Part shown: positions 26,084-37,080 of the stretch, piece after piece
Position numbering within the stretch: the stretch's first letter is position 1
Layout of the letters: each line of letters opens with the position of its first letter
NCBI RefSeq assembly: GCF_003667545.1
Contig: NZ_RCUV01000006.1
Span: 209,373-273,372, forward strand
Reading direction: 5' to 3'
Source of the DNA: Mycetocola manganoxydans
Lineage (GTDB): Bacteria > Actinomycetota > Actinomycetes > Actinomycetales > Microbacteriaceae
Length of the DNA stretch: 64,000 bases
Notes under the pieces: model-generated
Database searches by the model: none
The model's input: the letters and a program-made list of their open reading frames with translations, nothing else
What the model was told of the DNA's origin: nothing
Translations under genes and position numbers: made by a program

Positions 26084-27351
26084 TTCTCGTTCGGGCTGTC
26101 GATCACCGCGGTCGGCAGCGTGATGGCGCCGGTCGGGGGAGCGATCACCGTTGCTTCGTCGCGGCGGTGACGCAGGATGTCGTTGATGTATGAGGTCAGC
26201 GCTTCGGCGAGCGGTACATCCCTGGCCTGGTTCTGGGACATGAACCAGCGGTGCTCGAGCAATTGGTGGAAGACCTCGGCCGGTTCGAGTTTGCCCTTGA
26301 GATCGCGCGGAATCGACTTGATGACGGGCTCGAAGACCCGGATCAGCCATTCGTGCGCCATCATCTCTTCGTCCATGTTCGCTTTCGCGAACGTCGCGCC
26401 GTACGAGTCCAGGTCGTTGAGCAGCCGTCGGGCCTGGTTCTCGCCGGCGTCGAGCCCGGTCAGCCGGAGCAGGCGGCGCTGGTGGTGGCCGGCATCGACG
26501 ACCTTCGGCTGGATCCGCACCCGCGAGCCGGTCTCGTCTGTCTTGATCGCGAGCTCTTCGATGTCGAAGCCGAGTTCGTTGAGGCGGTGCACCCGCTCGT
26601 TGATCCGCCAGCGTTCGCTCGAAGAAAAGGACTCGGACCCGGTGAGTTCGGTCCACAGTGAGCGGTAGGCGGCGACGATGCCGTCCGAGAGCTTGATCGG
26701 GTCGAGGGCGTCGTCGACCCGGCCGCCGGCCTCGAGGTCCATGAGCTCGCCGGCGATGTTGACTCGGGCGATCTCGAGGTCGTTCTCCCTCTGCCCGTTC
26801 GACAGGCCGCCGCCGTACAGCTTGCCGGTCTCGGCGTCGACGAGGTAGGCGGCGAAAGCGCCGGCGTCGCGCCGGAACAGAGTGTTCGACAGCGAGACGT
26901 CACCCCAGAAGAAGCCGGCGATGTGAAGCCTGGCGAGGAGTACGGCGAGCGCGTCGACAAGCCGACCGGCCGTATCCGGGCGCAATTGCTGCGAGAACAG
27001 CGCGCGATACGGAAGCGAGAACTTGAGGTGCCGCGTGACGAGCACGCTCGGCAGGGGATCGCCGGATTCGTCGGATCGCCCGGTGATGACGGCGACCGGG
27101 TCGACGCACGGGATGTCCATGCGCTGAAGCGTGCGCAACATGTCGTATTCGCCGCGGGCCATCTCGGCGGTCGTTTCCTTCACAGCGACGACGTAGCCGG
27201 AAAGGTTCGCGAAGCGCACGAGGTGGCGTGAAATTCCCTTGGGAAGCGACGCAATGGTCTCGTTGGGCCAGTTCTCCAGCGGCAGGTCCCACGGCAGGTC
27301 GAGAAGCGCCGGATCGACGGTGGCGGCTGTGATGTTCAGTGATGCGCTCAT
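26065..27351 (-). CDS. DUF4032 protein with kinase-like N-terminal domain
   Basis: 428 residues. The N-terminal part (about 35-200) has a lipopolysaccharide-kinase/phosphotransferase-like core: VVAVKETTAEMARGEYDML (possible ATP Lys and helix-C Glu), RLHIAGFFWGDVSLSNTLF (catalytic-loop-like HxxxxxWGDxxxxN) and AYLVDAETGKL (DFG-like Asp). The rest is DUF4032, conserved in actinobacteria. Phosphotransfer activity and substrate are unknown. Monocistronic; preceded upstream by the ugpC terminator. Confidence 0.85.
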   Translation of the reverse strand: MSASLNITAATVDPALLDLPWDLPLENWPNETIASLPKGISRHLVRFANLSGYVVAVKETTAEMARGEYDMLRTLQRMDIPCVDPVAVITGRSDESGDPLPSVLVTRHLKFSLPYRALFSQQLRPDTAGRLVDALAVLLARLHIAGFFWGDVSLSNTLFRRDAGAFAAYLVDAETGKLYGGGLSNGQRENDLEIARVNIAGELMDLEAGGRVDDALDPIKLSDGIVAAYRSLWTELTGSESFSSSERWRINERVHRLNELGFDIEELAIKTDETGSRVRIQPKVVDAGHHQRRLLRLTGLDAGENQARRLLNDLDSYGATFAKANMDEEMMAHEWLIRVFEPVIKSIPRDLKGKLEPAEVFHQLLEHRWFMSQNQARDVPLAEALTSYINDILRHRRDEATVIAPPTGAITLPTAVIDSPNENWRDRV

Positions 27352-27367
27352 GGTGAGTTAAACAGTA

Positions 27368-27404
27368 GCGCCGGCTGGCGGGGCGAAACCCCGCCAGCCG
27401 GCGC
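27368..27404 (-). terminator. Stem-loop terminator after the sugar-ABC ATPase gene
   Basis: A perfect 16-bp inverted repeat, GCGCCGGCTGGCGGGG and complement, with a 5-nt loop, 7 nt downstream of the stop of the minus-strand ATPase gene. Confidence 0.85.
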
Positions 27405-27411
27405 GATGCTG

Positions 27412-28512
<1,101 letters not shown>

Positions 28513-28720
28513 GTTGTGCTCCTTCACCGGCAGGTACGTGCCGGACGATCCGAGTGAATGGATTCATGCATTGCCTGCTGCGTTGCATGCGCGCGGTCGT
28601 GCGGGTACACGATCGCGAGACTTCAGTATGGCATGAAGTGAAGGCCCGGGTGCGGGTTTCGCGCGGTGTCCGTACCCGCGGCATGCAGCATCCGTTTGGG
28701 CATTTCCCAGACTGCACAAC

Positions 28721-28726
28721 TACGAT
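28721..28726 (+). promoter_or_regulatory. Candidate -10 box (TACGAT) of the DsbA-like gene
   Basis: TACGAT would start transcription near 28733, giving a leader of about 61 nt to the ATG at 28794, which has its own GCGAGGA ribosome binding site. The 281-bp divergent gap shows no other clear element. Confidence 0.4.
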
Positions 28727-28793
28727 CGGTGGGTGTTGGCCGCGGCAACCCGACCCGAAACCGACCGAATACTCACCCCCGAAGCGAGGATTT

Positions 28794-29732
28794 ATGGACA
28801 GCGACGCACCGGAAGTTCTTCCGACGAAGAACGAGCGTCGCGAGGCGACCCGCGAGAAGGCGAAGGAGCTGCGGGAGTCGCAGAAGAAGCGCGATAAGCG
28901 CAACCGCGTGCTCCTCCAGGGTGGCATCGTCGTCGCTGTTGTCGCCGTCATCGTCGGTGTCGCGTTCATCATCACGAGTGCCATCCGGCCGCCGGCCCCT
29001 GGCCCCGCCAACATGGCCAGCGACGGGATCGTCGTCGGTTCAGCACTCGAAGTCGTGGAGACCCCTGCCCTCGCTGCCGGAGCGTCGCCCGTCGCCACAA
29101 AGGTCGACCCGAACGTTCCGAACATCCGGATCTACGTCGACTACCTGTGCCCTGTGTGCGGTGAGTTCGAGCGAGCAAACGCCGAACAGCTCGCCACCTG
29201 GGCCGAGAAGGGCACGGCGACGGTCGAGTATCACCCCATCGCGCTGCTCACCGGGCGGTCTGCCGGGTCCCAGTACTCCCTGCGTGCGGCGAACGCCGCC
29301 GCGTGCGTCGCCAACTACTCGCCGAATGACTTCTTCGACTTCAACTCCTCGCTGTTCAAGAACCAGCCCGAGGTCGGAACAGCGGGGCACTCGGATGAAG
29401 CACTCATGGAGTTCGCGGCCACGGCGATCCAGACGGATGCCGGTACGGCGCCTGCCGGACCGATCCAGTCGAACATCGATTCCTGCATCACAGATGCCAC
29501 CTTCACCCCGTGGGTCCAGTCCGCGACGGACCGCGCCACCACCGAGAAGGTGCCGTACTCGTCGCTCGACAAGGTCAAGGGAACCCCGACCGTGCTCGTG
29601 AACGACAAGCAGTACACGGGGTCGATCACCGATGACGAAGAGTTCCAGGCCTTCGTGCTGTCTGTCGCCAGCGAGACCTACGCGAAGTCGAGCCCGAGCC
29701 CGAGTCCTTCGCCGTCCGCACCTGCCGAGTAG
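28794..29732 (+). CDS. Membrane-anchored DsbA-like thiol-disulfide protein
   Basis: 312 residues: a highly charged cytoplasmic N terminus (1-38), one transmembrane helix (about 40-62), and an extracytoplasmic thioredoxin/DsbA-like domain with the active site C119-P-V-C122, a cis-Pro segment KGTPTVLVN, and a Ser/Pro repeat tail. It probably introduces or shuffles disulfides in exported proteins. The ATG at 28794 is preferred; the upstream frame has no typical sequence. It converges on thrE with only 3 nt between stops. Confidence 0.88.
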   Translation: MDSDAPEVLPTKNERREATREKAKELRESQKKRDKRNRVLLQGGIVVAVVAVIVGVAFIITSAIRPPAPGPANMASDGIVVGSALEVVETPALAAGASPVATKVDPNVPNIRIYVDYLCPVCGEFERANAEQLATWAEKGTATVEYHPIALLTGRSAGSQYSLRAANAAACVANYSPNDFFDFNSSLFKNQPEVGTAGHSDEALMEFAATAIQTDAGTAPAGPIQSNIDSCITDATFTPWVQSATDRATTEKVPYSSLDKVKGTPTVLVNDKQYTGSITDDEEFQAFVLSVASETYAKSSPSPSPSPSAPAE

Positions 29733-29735
29733 CGG

Positions 29736-31076
29736 CTAGATCTTTTCGTCGCGCTTGCGGCCCAGCCGCACCTGAACGCCCATGAGCGGGCCGACGAACC
29801 TGCGCTGGATCCGGCGTGCAGGTCCGAGCGCGTTCTGAACGATGTACTGGCCGAGGATTGCGCCCGCCGCGAGGGCGACGGCGACCGATGCAGCTTCGAG
29901 CATGCTGAGCAGCCCGTCGATCGAACCGGCGCTGAGTTCCAGCAGCCCCCGGAAGAGAATGAGCCCGGGAACCAGCGGGACGAGCGCCGAAACCACGAGC
30001 GGCAGGGGAGGAGTCCGCACCAGCCGCGAGGCGAGTGCTGACAGCACGCCGACGGCGACGGCGGCGGCAGCGGCCGACCAGGCGACGCCCAATCCGGCTA
30101 CCTGCCCGCCCGTGTAGACGAGGTAGGCGAGAATTCCGAGCGCGCTGACCGCCCAGATGGCCCTGGCAGGCACTTCGACCGCGAGCGCGAAGCCGAGAAT
30201 GATGATGACGGATGCTGCGCACAGCAACCAGATGTTGGCGAACGACGGCGGGACGTAATTGTCGATGTCGAGGACGAGGCCGAACCGGGCGAGGAGCGTG
30301 GTCGTCCCGGCGACTCCGGCGACGAGCCCTCCCGTGATGAGGAGAGCTTCGAGCACGCGCGCTGTTCCCGTGACGTAGAACCCGGACAGGACGTCCTGCA
30401 CGGCGCCGAACGAGGTCACGCCGGCGAGAAGCACGATGATGGTCGCGACGACGACGAGGAACGAACTCGCCGCAGGATCGAGAAAGTGCACGACGGCAGC
30501 GACAATCGGTCCGACGGCGCCCCCGGCGAGAGTCTGGTAGAACACACTCATCCGGGTGCGTGCGAGAGCTGTTGTGAGGGAATCGACGAAGAAGGTGGCT
30601 ACGAACGCGGCGGCGATGACGAGAGGTCCTCCACCGAGGAGAAGGGCAGCTCCTGCGCCGACGAGGCTCCAGCCCAGCCGCCGGATCAGCACCGGGTAGA
30701 TCGGGCGCGCAGCGATGATCGTGTTGACGCGGATCCTGGCCTCCCCGACGGAGATCGGGGTGTGGAGAAGGTCGTCGACGAGGGTGGACGTGTTCGTGAG
30801 GCGCGTGTAGTCGAGCGTGCGGTACTTGACGTTTCTCGACCTGGTGACCGTGTCGTTCGTCGACGGATCGTCCCAGGTCAGTGTGATGACCGTGTGCGTC
30901 ACATCCGCTTCACAGCCTTTGAGCCCGTAGGCCCGCGTGACGGCGAGCATCGTCGCTGTCGCATCTTCGGCGCTGGCACCGGAAGCGAAGATGACCTCGC
31001 CGCACCGGATGGCGAGATCGAGGATGCCTCTGCCCGTTTGTTCTGTCGTTGCGGGCGCCTGGGACTGCTCGGGCAT
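29736..31076 (-). CDS. thrE: Threonine/serine exporter ThrE family protein
   Basis: 446 residues. The N-terminal soluble domain (about 15-135) carries the family sequence GEVIFASGASAEDATATML and VTHTVITLTWDD. About ten transmembrane helices follow, with SFGAVQDVLSGFYVTGTARVLEA in the middle and PLPLVVSALVPLVPGLILFRGL near the end. In Corynebacterium ThrE exports threonine and serine by proton motive force. Single-subunit fusion form of the two ThrE halves. Confidence 0.92.
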   Translation of the reverse strand: MPEQSQAPATTEQTGRGILDLAIRCGEVIFASGASAEDATATMLAVTRAYGLKGCEADVTHTVITLTWDDPSTNDTVTRSRNVKYRTLDYTRLTNTSTLVDDLLHTPISVGEARIRVNTIIAARPIYPVLIRRLGWSLVGAGAALLLGGGPLVIAAAFVATFFVDSLTTALARTRMSVFYQTLAGGAVGPIVAAVVHFLDPAASSFLVVVATIIVLLAGVTSFGAVQDVLSGFYVTGTARVLEALLITGGLVAGVAGTTTLLARFGLVLDIDNYVPPSFANIWLLCAASVIIILGFALAVEVPARAIWAVSALGILAYLVYTGGQVAGLGVAWSAAAAAVAVGVLSALASRLVRTPPLPLVVSALVPLVPGLILFRGLLELSAGSIDGLLSMLEAASVAVALAAGAILGQYIVQNALGPARRIQRRFVGPLMGVQVRLGRKRDEKI

Positions 31077-31159
31077 GCGTGTGTTCCTCGTCGTGGTGGT
31101 CCTCCAAGGATGTCATGGCAGGACACGCCTCGAGGGTTCGTTATGATTGACGAGTCCAC

Positions 31160-31233
31160 GCCGCCTTAGCTCAGTTGGCCAGAGCAGCGCACTTGTAATG
31201 CGCAGGTCGTCGGTTCGAATCCGACAGGCGGCT
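31160..31233 (+). tRNA. tRNA-Thr (anticodon TGT)
   Basis: 74-nt cloverleaf: acceptor GCCGCCT pairs with AGGCGGC, discriminator T, D arm GCTCAGTTGG, anticodon loop CTTGTAA with TGT, T arm GGTTCGAATCC. CCA not encoded. A transporter gene starts 11 nt downstream. Confidence 0.95.
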
Positions 31234-31244
31234 CTCATGTGTAA

Positions 31245-32216
31245 ATGCTCGATGCGCCCCCGGTGGTCGCGGTGAACCCCAGGGCGGGAATCCCGCCCTG
31301 GCTCGCCATCACCATCGCCGCCGCGTGCGGTGGGCTCGTTGCCGTGCAGACCCGGCTCAACGGTGCCCTCGGCCTCGCAATCGGTGACGGCTTCGTTGCC
31401 GCCGTGATCTCTTTCGGATCCGGCCTCGTCATCCTCACCGTCTGTTTGATGTTCGTCCGGAGCGGGCGCACCGGCCTCGTGACGATCACCGCCGCCCTCC
31501 GCGAAGGAAGCATGCCGTGGTGGACGGTACTCGGCGGTCTCTCGGGTGCGTTCCTCGTCCTCGGTCAGGGCATCACCGGCGCTGTCGTCGGCGTGGCACT
31601 GTTCAGCGTCGCCCTCGTCGCCGGCCAGACGGTCTCGGGACTGATCCTCGACCGGGTGGGTTTCGGACCCAACGGGCGGGTTGCCACCACATGGCCGCGG
31701 CTCATCGGCGCGGCTCTCGCGATGATCGCCGTGCTGTGGTCCGTCTCGGGGCAGATCGGCGGCGACGTCCCGCTGTGGATGCTCGGGATGCCACTGATCG
31801 CCGGTTTCGGCACCGGCTGGCAGTCAGCGGTCAACGGCCGGGTCCGAGCTCGTGCGCACAGCGCGCTCACCGCGACGTTCCTGAACTTCGTTGTCGGCAC
31901 GTCCGCCCTCGTCGCTGTACTCCTCATCCGGTCCATCTTCGTCGGCTGGCCGGAGAGTCTCCCGGCGCAACCGATGCTGTATCTCGGCGGGGCCATCGGC
32001 TGCGTGTTCATCGGCGTGAACGCGTTCCTCGTCGCCCACACCGGTGTGCTGCTTCTCGGGCTGGGCACCGTCGCCGGCCAGCTGATCGGGTCGGTCGTCA
32101 TCGATGCCCTTGCGGCGGGCGGGGTCGGCCTCAGCGTCACAACGGTCAGCGGCGCCGCACTCGCCCTCGTCGCCGTGGGCGTCGCGACGTTCAGGCGGCC
32201 TAGAGCTCGCGGATAA
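31245..32216 (+). CDS. DMT-family transporter, duplicated DUF606 (YdcZ-like)
   Basis: 323 residues with about ten hydrophobic helices arranged as two DUF606 halves. Repeated features are GGLVAVQTRLNGALGLAIGDGFVA in the first half and GFGTGWQSAVNGRVRARAHSA in the second (the NG-R loop). Substrate unknown. The ATG at 31245 is only 11 nt from tRNA-Thr, so it is probably co-transcribed with the tRNA, or starts at a later internal codon. Its 3' end overlaps the convergent nitroreductase gene by 17 bp. Confidence 0.85.
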   Translation: MLDAPPVVAVNPRAGIPPWLAITIAAACGGLVAVQTRLNGALGLAIGDGFVAAVISFGSGLVILTVCLMFVRSGRTGLVTITAALREGSMPWWTVLGGLSGAFLVLGQGITGAVVGVALFSVALVAGQTVSGLILDRVGFGPNGRVATTWPRLIGAALAMIAVLWSVSGQIGGDVPLWMLGMPLIAGFGTGWQSAVNGRVRARAHSALTATFLNFVVGTSALVAVLLIRSIFVGWPESLPAQPMLYLGGAIGCVFIGVNAFLVAHTGVLLLGLGTVAGQLIGSVVIDALAAGGVGLSVTTVSGAALALVAVGVATFRRPRARG

Positions 32217-32733
32217 GTGATTCGGCGTCGATGGGCTTGCGCGATCCCGTCTTCGCGTTCTCAGGGATGCCTCCGACGTAAAGCCAGCCAAGCAGGTATT
32301 CGTTCTTGCCGAGCTTGTGCATTTTTCGAACCGGCTTCGAACGCGTGTAGCTCCCTGTGCGCCACAGAACGCCCCAGCCGGCGTCGTACAGCAGCAGGCT
32401 GAGCATGTGGGCGACGCCGGAGGCAACAGCCTCCTGCTCCCACGCCGGCACCTTCGAGTTCTTCTTGAGCGAGACGACGATCGCGATGAGGAGGGAGGCC
32501 CGGAGCGGCTTGGACGACGGAGAATCGTCGCCCTCCGCCTTCGCTATCGCCTTGCCGAGCTTCTCCCGCGCCGAACCTCGCAACTCGAGTAGCCGCCACG
32601 GCCGCAGGGCACTGTGGTCGGCGACGCGGGCGGATGCCGCGACGAGGGGAAGCAGGTCCTCGTGCGTCGGGGCATCCGCCGTCACGCGCGACCACGAGCG
32701 GCGCGCAGCGACGACGTCGACCAGGCGGGTCAC
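32200..32733 (-). CDS. Nitroreductase family protein
   Basis: 177 residues, a short FMN-dependent nitroreductase fold. N-terminal RRSWSRVTADAPTHEDLLPL matches the flavin phosphate-binding start of the family. The FMN/partner face is in ADHSALRPWRLLELRG, and the C-terminal half has GVAHMLSLLLYDAGWGVLWRTG and ENAKTGSRKPID. GTG start, one nucleotide after the msrB stop, so both belong to one operon. The pairing with a methionine sulfoxide reductase suggests redox protection; substrate unknown. Confidence 0.85.
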   Translation of the reverse strand: MTRLVDVVAARRSWSRVTADAPTHEDLLPLVAASARVADHSALRPWRLLELRGSAREKLGKAIAKAEGDDSPSSKPLRASLLIAIVVSLKKNSKVPAWEQEAVASGVAHMLSLLLYDAGWGVLWRTGSYTRSKPVRKMHKLGKNEYLLGWLYVGGIPENAKTGSRKPIDAESLIREL

Positions 32734-32734
32734 G

Positions 32735-33151
32735 TTACTCGACGGGTGCGAAGTTGAGTGCCAGCGAGTTCATGCAGTACCGGTCACCGGTCGGTGTCCC
32801 GAATCCATCGTCGAAGACGTGTCCGAGGTGGGAGTCGCACGTCGCGCAACGCACCTCTGTCCGTACCATTCCCAGTGAGTTGTCTTCGATCAGCTGCACG
32901 GCTTCCGGCCGGACGGACTCGTAGAAGCTCGGCCAGCCGCACCCGGAATCGAATTTGGTTCCGCTCTTGAACAGTTCTGCGCCACACGCTGCACAGGTGT
33001 ACAGACCCGCGCGGCTCTCGTCGAGCAGTTCGCCGGTCCACGGGCGCTCCGTTGCCGCTTCACGCAGCACCGCGTACTGCTCACTGGTCAGTTCTTCGCG
33101 CCACTCGTCGTTGGTCTTGGTGACCGGGGTCTTGTCCACAGGCTGGTTCAT
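32735..33151 (-). CDS. msrB: Peptide-methionine (R)-S-oxide reductase MsrB
   Basis: 138 residues. Structural zinc site C53/C56 and C102/C105, substrate Trp in GCGWPSFY, catalytic Cys126 in [10 protein letters not shown], and Cys71 as likely resolving residue. It reduces methionine-R-sulfoxide in proteins. The ATG at 33151 is chosen; the longer upstream frame has no family sequence. First gene of a two-gene operon with the nitroreductase. Confidence 0.96.
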   Translation of the reverse strand: MNQPVDKTPVTKTNDEWREELTSEQYAVLREAATERPWTGELLDESRAGLYTCAACGAELFKSGTKFDSGCGWPSFYESVRPEAVQLIEDNSLGMVRTEVRCATCDSHLGHVFDDGFGTPTGDRYCMNSLALNFAPVE

Positions 33152-33348
33152 AGTGCTCCTTACGGATAATGCTTGCCTCTTATCTAACCCCTTCCCGGGC
33201 TCTGGTGTTCCCGTCTTACGTTCAGGCTGGGCAACACCTGAGCATCGCCTGCTCGCCTCGTCCGACGCGCCACGGGAGAAGCGGAAGCGCGTTGCGCACG
33301 CCCTAGGATGGCGGCACGGTCTGCGAGCGGACACAAGGACTTCGAGCG

Positions 33349-33639
33349 GTGGTGAATATGGCGGACAACGGTTCTTCGGACGGAACGCCCCAGGAGCTCA
33401 GCGAGCGCGATCTCGCGATTCTCGAGTTCGAGAGCCGGTGGTGGCAGCACGCCGGCCAGAAAGAGGAGGCCGTCCGTGCCGCGTTCGGGTTCTCTCCCAC
33501 CCGGTACTATCAATTGCTGGGCGTGCTCATCGATTCGCCGGCGGCCCTCGTTCACGATCCGCTCCTGGTCAAGCGCCTGCACAGGCTGCGCGACACCCGG
33601 CAGGCGGCACGCCGTGCCCGAGCGAGGAACGCAGACTGA
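33349..33639 (+). CDS. DUF3263 small protein
   Basis: 96 residues, of which [21 protein letters not shown] and [13 protein letters not shown] make up the DUF3263 core common in actinobacteria; the shape suggests a small helix-turn-helix-like fold. Several starts are possible: GTG 33349, GTG 33352 or ATG 33358. AAGGA at about 33334 suits the GTGs best. It is followed after 108 bp by a LytR_C protein, an order seen in other actinobacteria. Confidence 0.85.
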   Translation: MVNMADNGSSDGTPQELSERDLAILEFESRWWQHAGQKEEAVRAAFGFSPTRYYQLLGVLIDSPAALVHDPLLVKRLHRLRDTRQAARRARARNAD

Positions 33640-33747
33640 ACAACGTTCCGCGCCCCGATCGCGGATCGGCATCCGAGCCCGTCTGACCGAGACACCGTCT
33701 GACCGACAAGCACAACCGACAAGCACAGAGGACCTGACAGCAGCGAC

Positions 33748-34320
33748 ATGGCACACAACTTCGCCAAGGACAGGTTCGACGAGATCCCTGAAGACCTTCG
33801 ACGGGTTGGAGCGCATCGCGCGCCCGTGCCGGCCGGCAGGGGCTGGTTTCTGTTCCTGTGGGCGGGACTGGCGACTCTTCTCCTCGTCGGGGCTGGGATC
33901 CTCGGCCTGACGCTCCTCGGTGATCGGGTCAACTTCGTCGAGACCCCTCGACCCGCAGCGACTGCCCCCGCGCCGACGGAGACGCCGGTGGCCGTTGCCA
34001 CCATCGACCCGGACTCGATGGTCACCGTGCTGAACGGTACGACAACCAGGGGCCTGGCCACCCGGGCGATCGAGAAACTCAATTCTGCGGGCTGGACCCA
34101 GAGCATCACGCCGGGAAGTGCTTCAGCCACCGACGTCGAAAAGACCACCGTCTATTACGAAGACCCGTCGCAGGAAGGGGCTGCTCGCGGACTCGCAGAG
34201 GGACTCGGCATCGGGAGCATCCAGCTGTCGACGCAGTTCCAGATCCCCGTCGACGATGGGGAAGAACCCCTCCTGCAGCTCACGGTCGTGCTCGGATCGG
34301 ACTACGCCGCCCAGGAGTGA
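33748..34320 (+). CDS. LytR C-terminal-domain membrane protein
   Basis: 190 residues: cytoplasmic N terminus, one transmembrane helix (about 33-57), a Pro/Thr-rich spacer and an extracytoplasmic LytR_C domain beginning MVTVLNGTTTRGLATRAIEKL and ending LTVVLGSDY. The LytR_C domain is often attached to LytR-CpsA-Psr wall-polymer ligases; here it is stand-alone, so a cell-envelope role is likely but unproven. The ATG sits at 33748 without a strong ribosome binding site. Confidence 0.85.
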   Translation: MAHNFAKDRFDEIPEDLRRVGAHRAPVPAGRGWFLFLWAGLATLLLVGAGILGLTLLGDRVNFVETPRPAATAPAPTETPVAVATIDPDSMVTVLNGTTTRGLATRAIEKLNSAGWTQSITPGSASATDVEKTTVYYEDPSQEGAARGLAEGLGIGSIQLSTQFQIPVDDGEEPLLQLTVVLGSDYAAQE

Positions 34321-34411
34321 TCCTTCCGCAGTCTCGATCCGCCGACCCGATCGTTCCCGCTGCAATCCTGTGCCGTGGTCAAACCCCTGTTCGGGCGACA
34401 GTTCTTCTCGC

Positions 34412-34544
34412 TAGGATCTGGAACTGGTCATGATTGTGCTCTCATCGCCAGAGGCTGACGAGCCGGCACGATCGCCGGGCCCTGGCGCCGGCGGACCCGG
34501 GCTGGCGCCTGCCTGCACGGAGAACACTGCAATGGGAGTTACAC
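34412..34544 (+). promoter_or_regulatory. Candidate promoter and GC-rich 5' leader of the cold-shock gene
   Basis: TAGGAT at 34412-34417 would start transcription near 34424, giving a 5' leader of about 120 nt. The leader contains mutually complementary GC blocks (GGGCCCTGGCGCC and CCCGGGCTGGCGCC area). Long, refoldable leaders are typical of cspA-type mRNAs. The promoter call itself is tentative. Confidence 0.4.
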
Positions 34545-34748
34545 ATGGCGAACGGAACCGTGAAATGGTTCAACGCTGAAAAAGGCTACGGCTTCATCAC
34601 CGTCGACGGGGATGGGCAGGACGTCTTCGTCCACTATTCCGCGATCGACAGCACCGGTTATCGCTCACTCGAAGAAGGCCAGCAGGTCAGCTTCGAGATC
34701 GGAACCGGCGCGAAGGGCCCTCAGGCAGAGGCTGTCCGCGCGGTCTGA
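34545..34748 (+). CDS. CspA-family cold-shock protein
   Basis: 67-residue single cold-shock domain, full length. RNP1-like KGYGFITV and RNP2-like DVFVHYSAI nucleic-acid motifs are present after the start [11 protein letters not shown]. It acts as an RNA chaperone that melts secondary structure. Own leader and terminator, so monocistronic. Confidence 0.96.
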   Translation: MANGTVKWFNAEKGYGFITVDGDGQDVFVHYSAIDSTGYRSLEEGQQVSFEIGTGAKGPQAEAVRAV

Positions 34749-34757
34749 GCCGCGCTG

Positions 34758-34792
34758 CCAGGCGCCGTCCACCATCGGTGGGCGGCGCCTGG
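34758..34792 (+). terminator. Stem-loop terminator after the cold-shock gene
   Basis: A 16-bp stem with one G-U pair, CCAGGCGCCGTCCACC against GGTGGGCGGCGCCTGG, with a 3-nt loop, 9 nt after the stop codon. Confidence 0.85.
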
Positions 34793-34836
34793 TCGTCGGG
34801 GGCGTCCCCGCTGTGCTTCACACGACCGGCGCCGAG

Positions 34837-34863
34837 CTTGCACTCGCAGGGGCAGAGTGCCAG
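34837..34863 (+). promoter_or_regulatory. Degenerate second CIRCE-like operator
   Basis: CTTGCACTC, exactly 9 nt, then GAGTGCCAG. The inner GCACTC/GAGTGC arms are perfect, the outer bases differ from the consensus TTAGCACTC/GAGTGCTAA. It lies 34 bp upstream of the perfect CIRCE of groEL. Confidence 0.5.
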
Positions 34864-34870
34864 AATCGTG

Positions 34871-34897
34871 TTAGCACTCGCATTCGTAGAGTGCTAA
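34871..34897 (+). promoter_or_regulatory. CIRCE operator (HrcA site) of groEL
   Basis: Perfect TTAGCACTC-N9-GAGTGCTAA, 36 bp before the groEL start. The HrcA repressor binds this element and releases it on heat shock. hrcA is not in the window. Confidence 0.97.
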
Positions 34898-36553
<1,656 letters not shown>

Positions 36554-36576
36554 GTCCGAGCAACTCGCACGAATCG

Positions 36577-36606
36577 GCGGGGCGTCTCCTTCGGGAGGCG
36601 CCCCGC
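36577..36606 (+). terminator. Terminator after groEL
   Basis: A stem of 13 bp with one G-U (GCGGGGCGTCTCC against GGAGGCGCCCCGC) and a short TTCG loop, followed by TTTCG. Confidence 0.85.
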
Positions 36607-36641
36607 TTTCGTCGTCGTGACGGCTGCACCGATCGCATCCG

Positions 36642-36932
36642 TCACACGCGGAACATGTTCGCGTTCGTCCGCTCGATCTCCTGGTACTGGGTTCCCGCCT
36701 TCGCGAGCGCGGTGTTGATGTGGACAGCGCTCTCTTCAACGCGCCGCTGGGTGCCGCGCCAATCGGCGACGACCCCCTGGAACGCGGTCGACGCTTCTCC
36801 CGTCCACGTCGACTGGAGCTCGGTCAGCTGGCGCATCATGGCGTCGACCTCGGACTGGATCGTCTCGATTCGCGCCCGGACGGACCCGGTCGTTCCCATG
36901 ACGACATCGCTGTCCACCTGGTATCTGGTCAT
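36642..36932 (-). CDS. WXG100-family protein (EsxA-like), stand-alone
   Basis: 96 residues, the exact length class of WXG100 helical hairpins exported by type VII secretion. The turn motif is W43-T-G45 and a C-terminal YxxxE secretion-like signal (YQEIE) follows. The start at 36932 has a strong GGAGGAG site; a longer frame exists upstream. No EccC or other ESX gene is in the window, so export route and partner are unknown. It follows, on the same strand, the two-component operon after a 148-bp gap. Confidence 0.88.
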   Translation of the reverse strand: MTRYQVDSDVVMGTTGSVRARIETIQSEVDAMMRQLTELQSTWTGEASTAFQGVVADWRGTQRRVEESAVHINTALAKAGTQYQEIERTNANMFRV

Positions 36933-37080
36933 GACTCCTCCTCTGGATGACGGACGCGCGGGGCGCAGCATCCGTTCTCCGACCGTACGGGCGCCTCAGC
37001 GCGCACCGGACGGCAGGACATGAGCGGTGGAGGGCGTTCGGCGGCCAGTGCCCTGGGGAGGAGCGTCAGGCAGGAACGGC

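Noticed and set aside
28733..28793. GTG at 28733 as leaderless start of the DsbA-like gene
   Set aside because: It is out of frame with the protein; the ATG at 28794 has a ribosome binding site and gives the expected N terminus.
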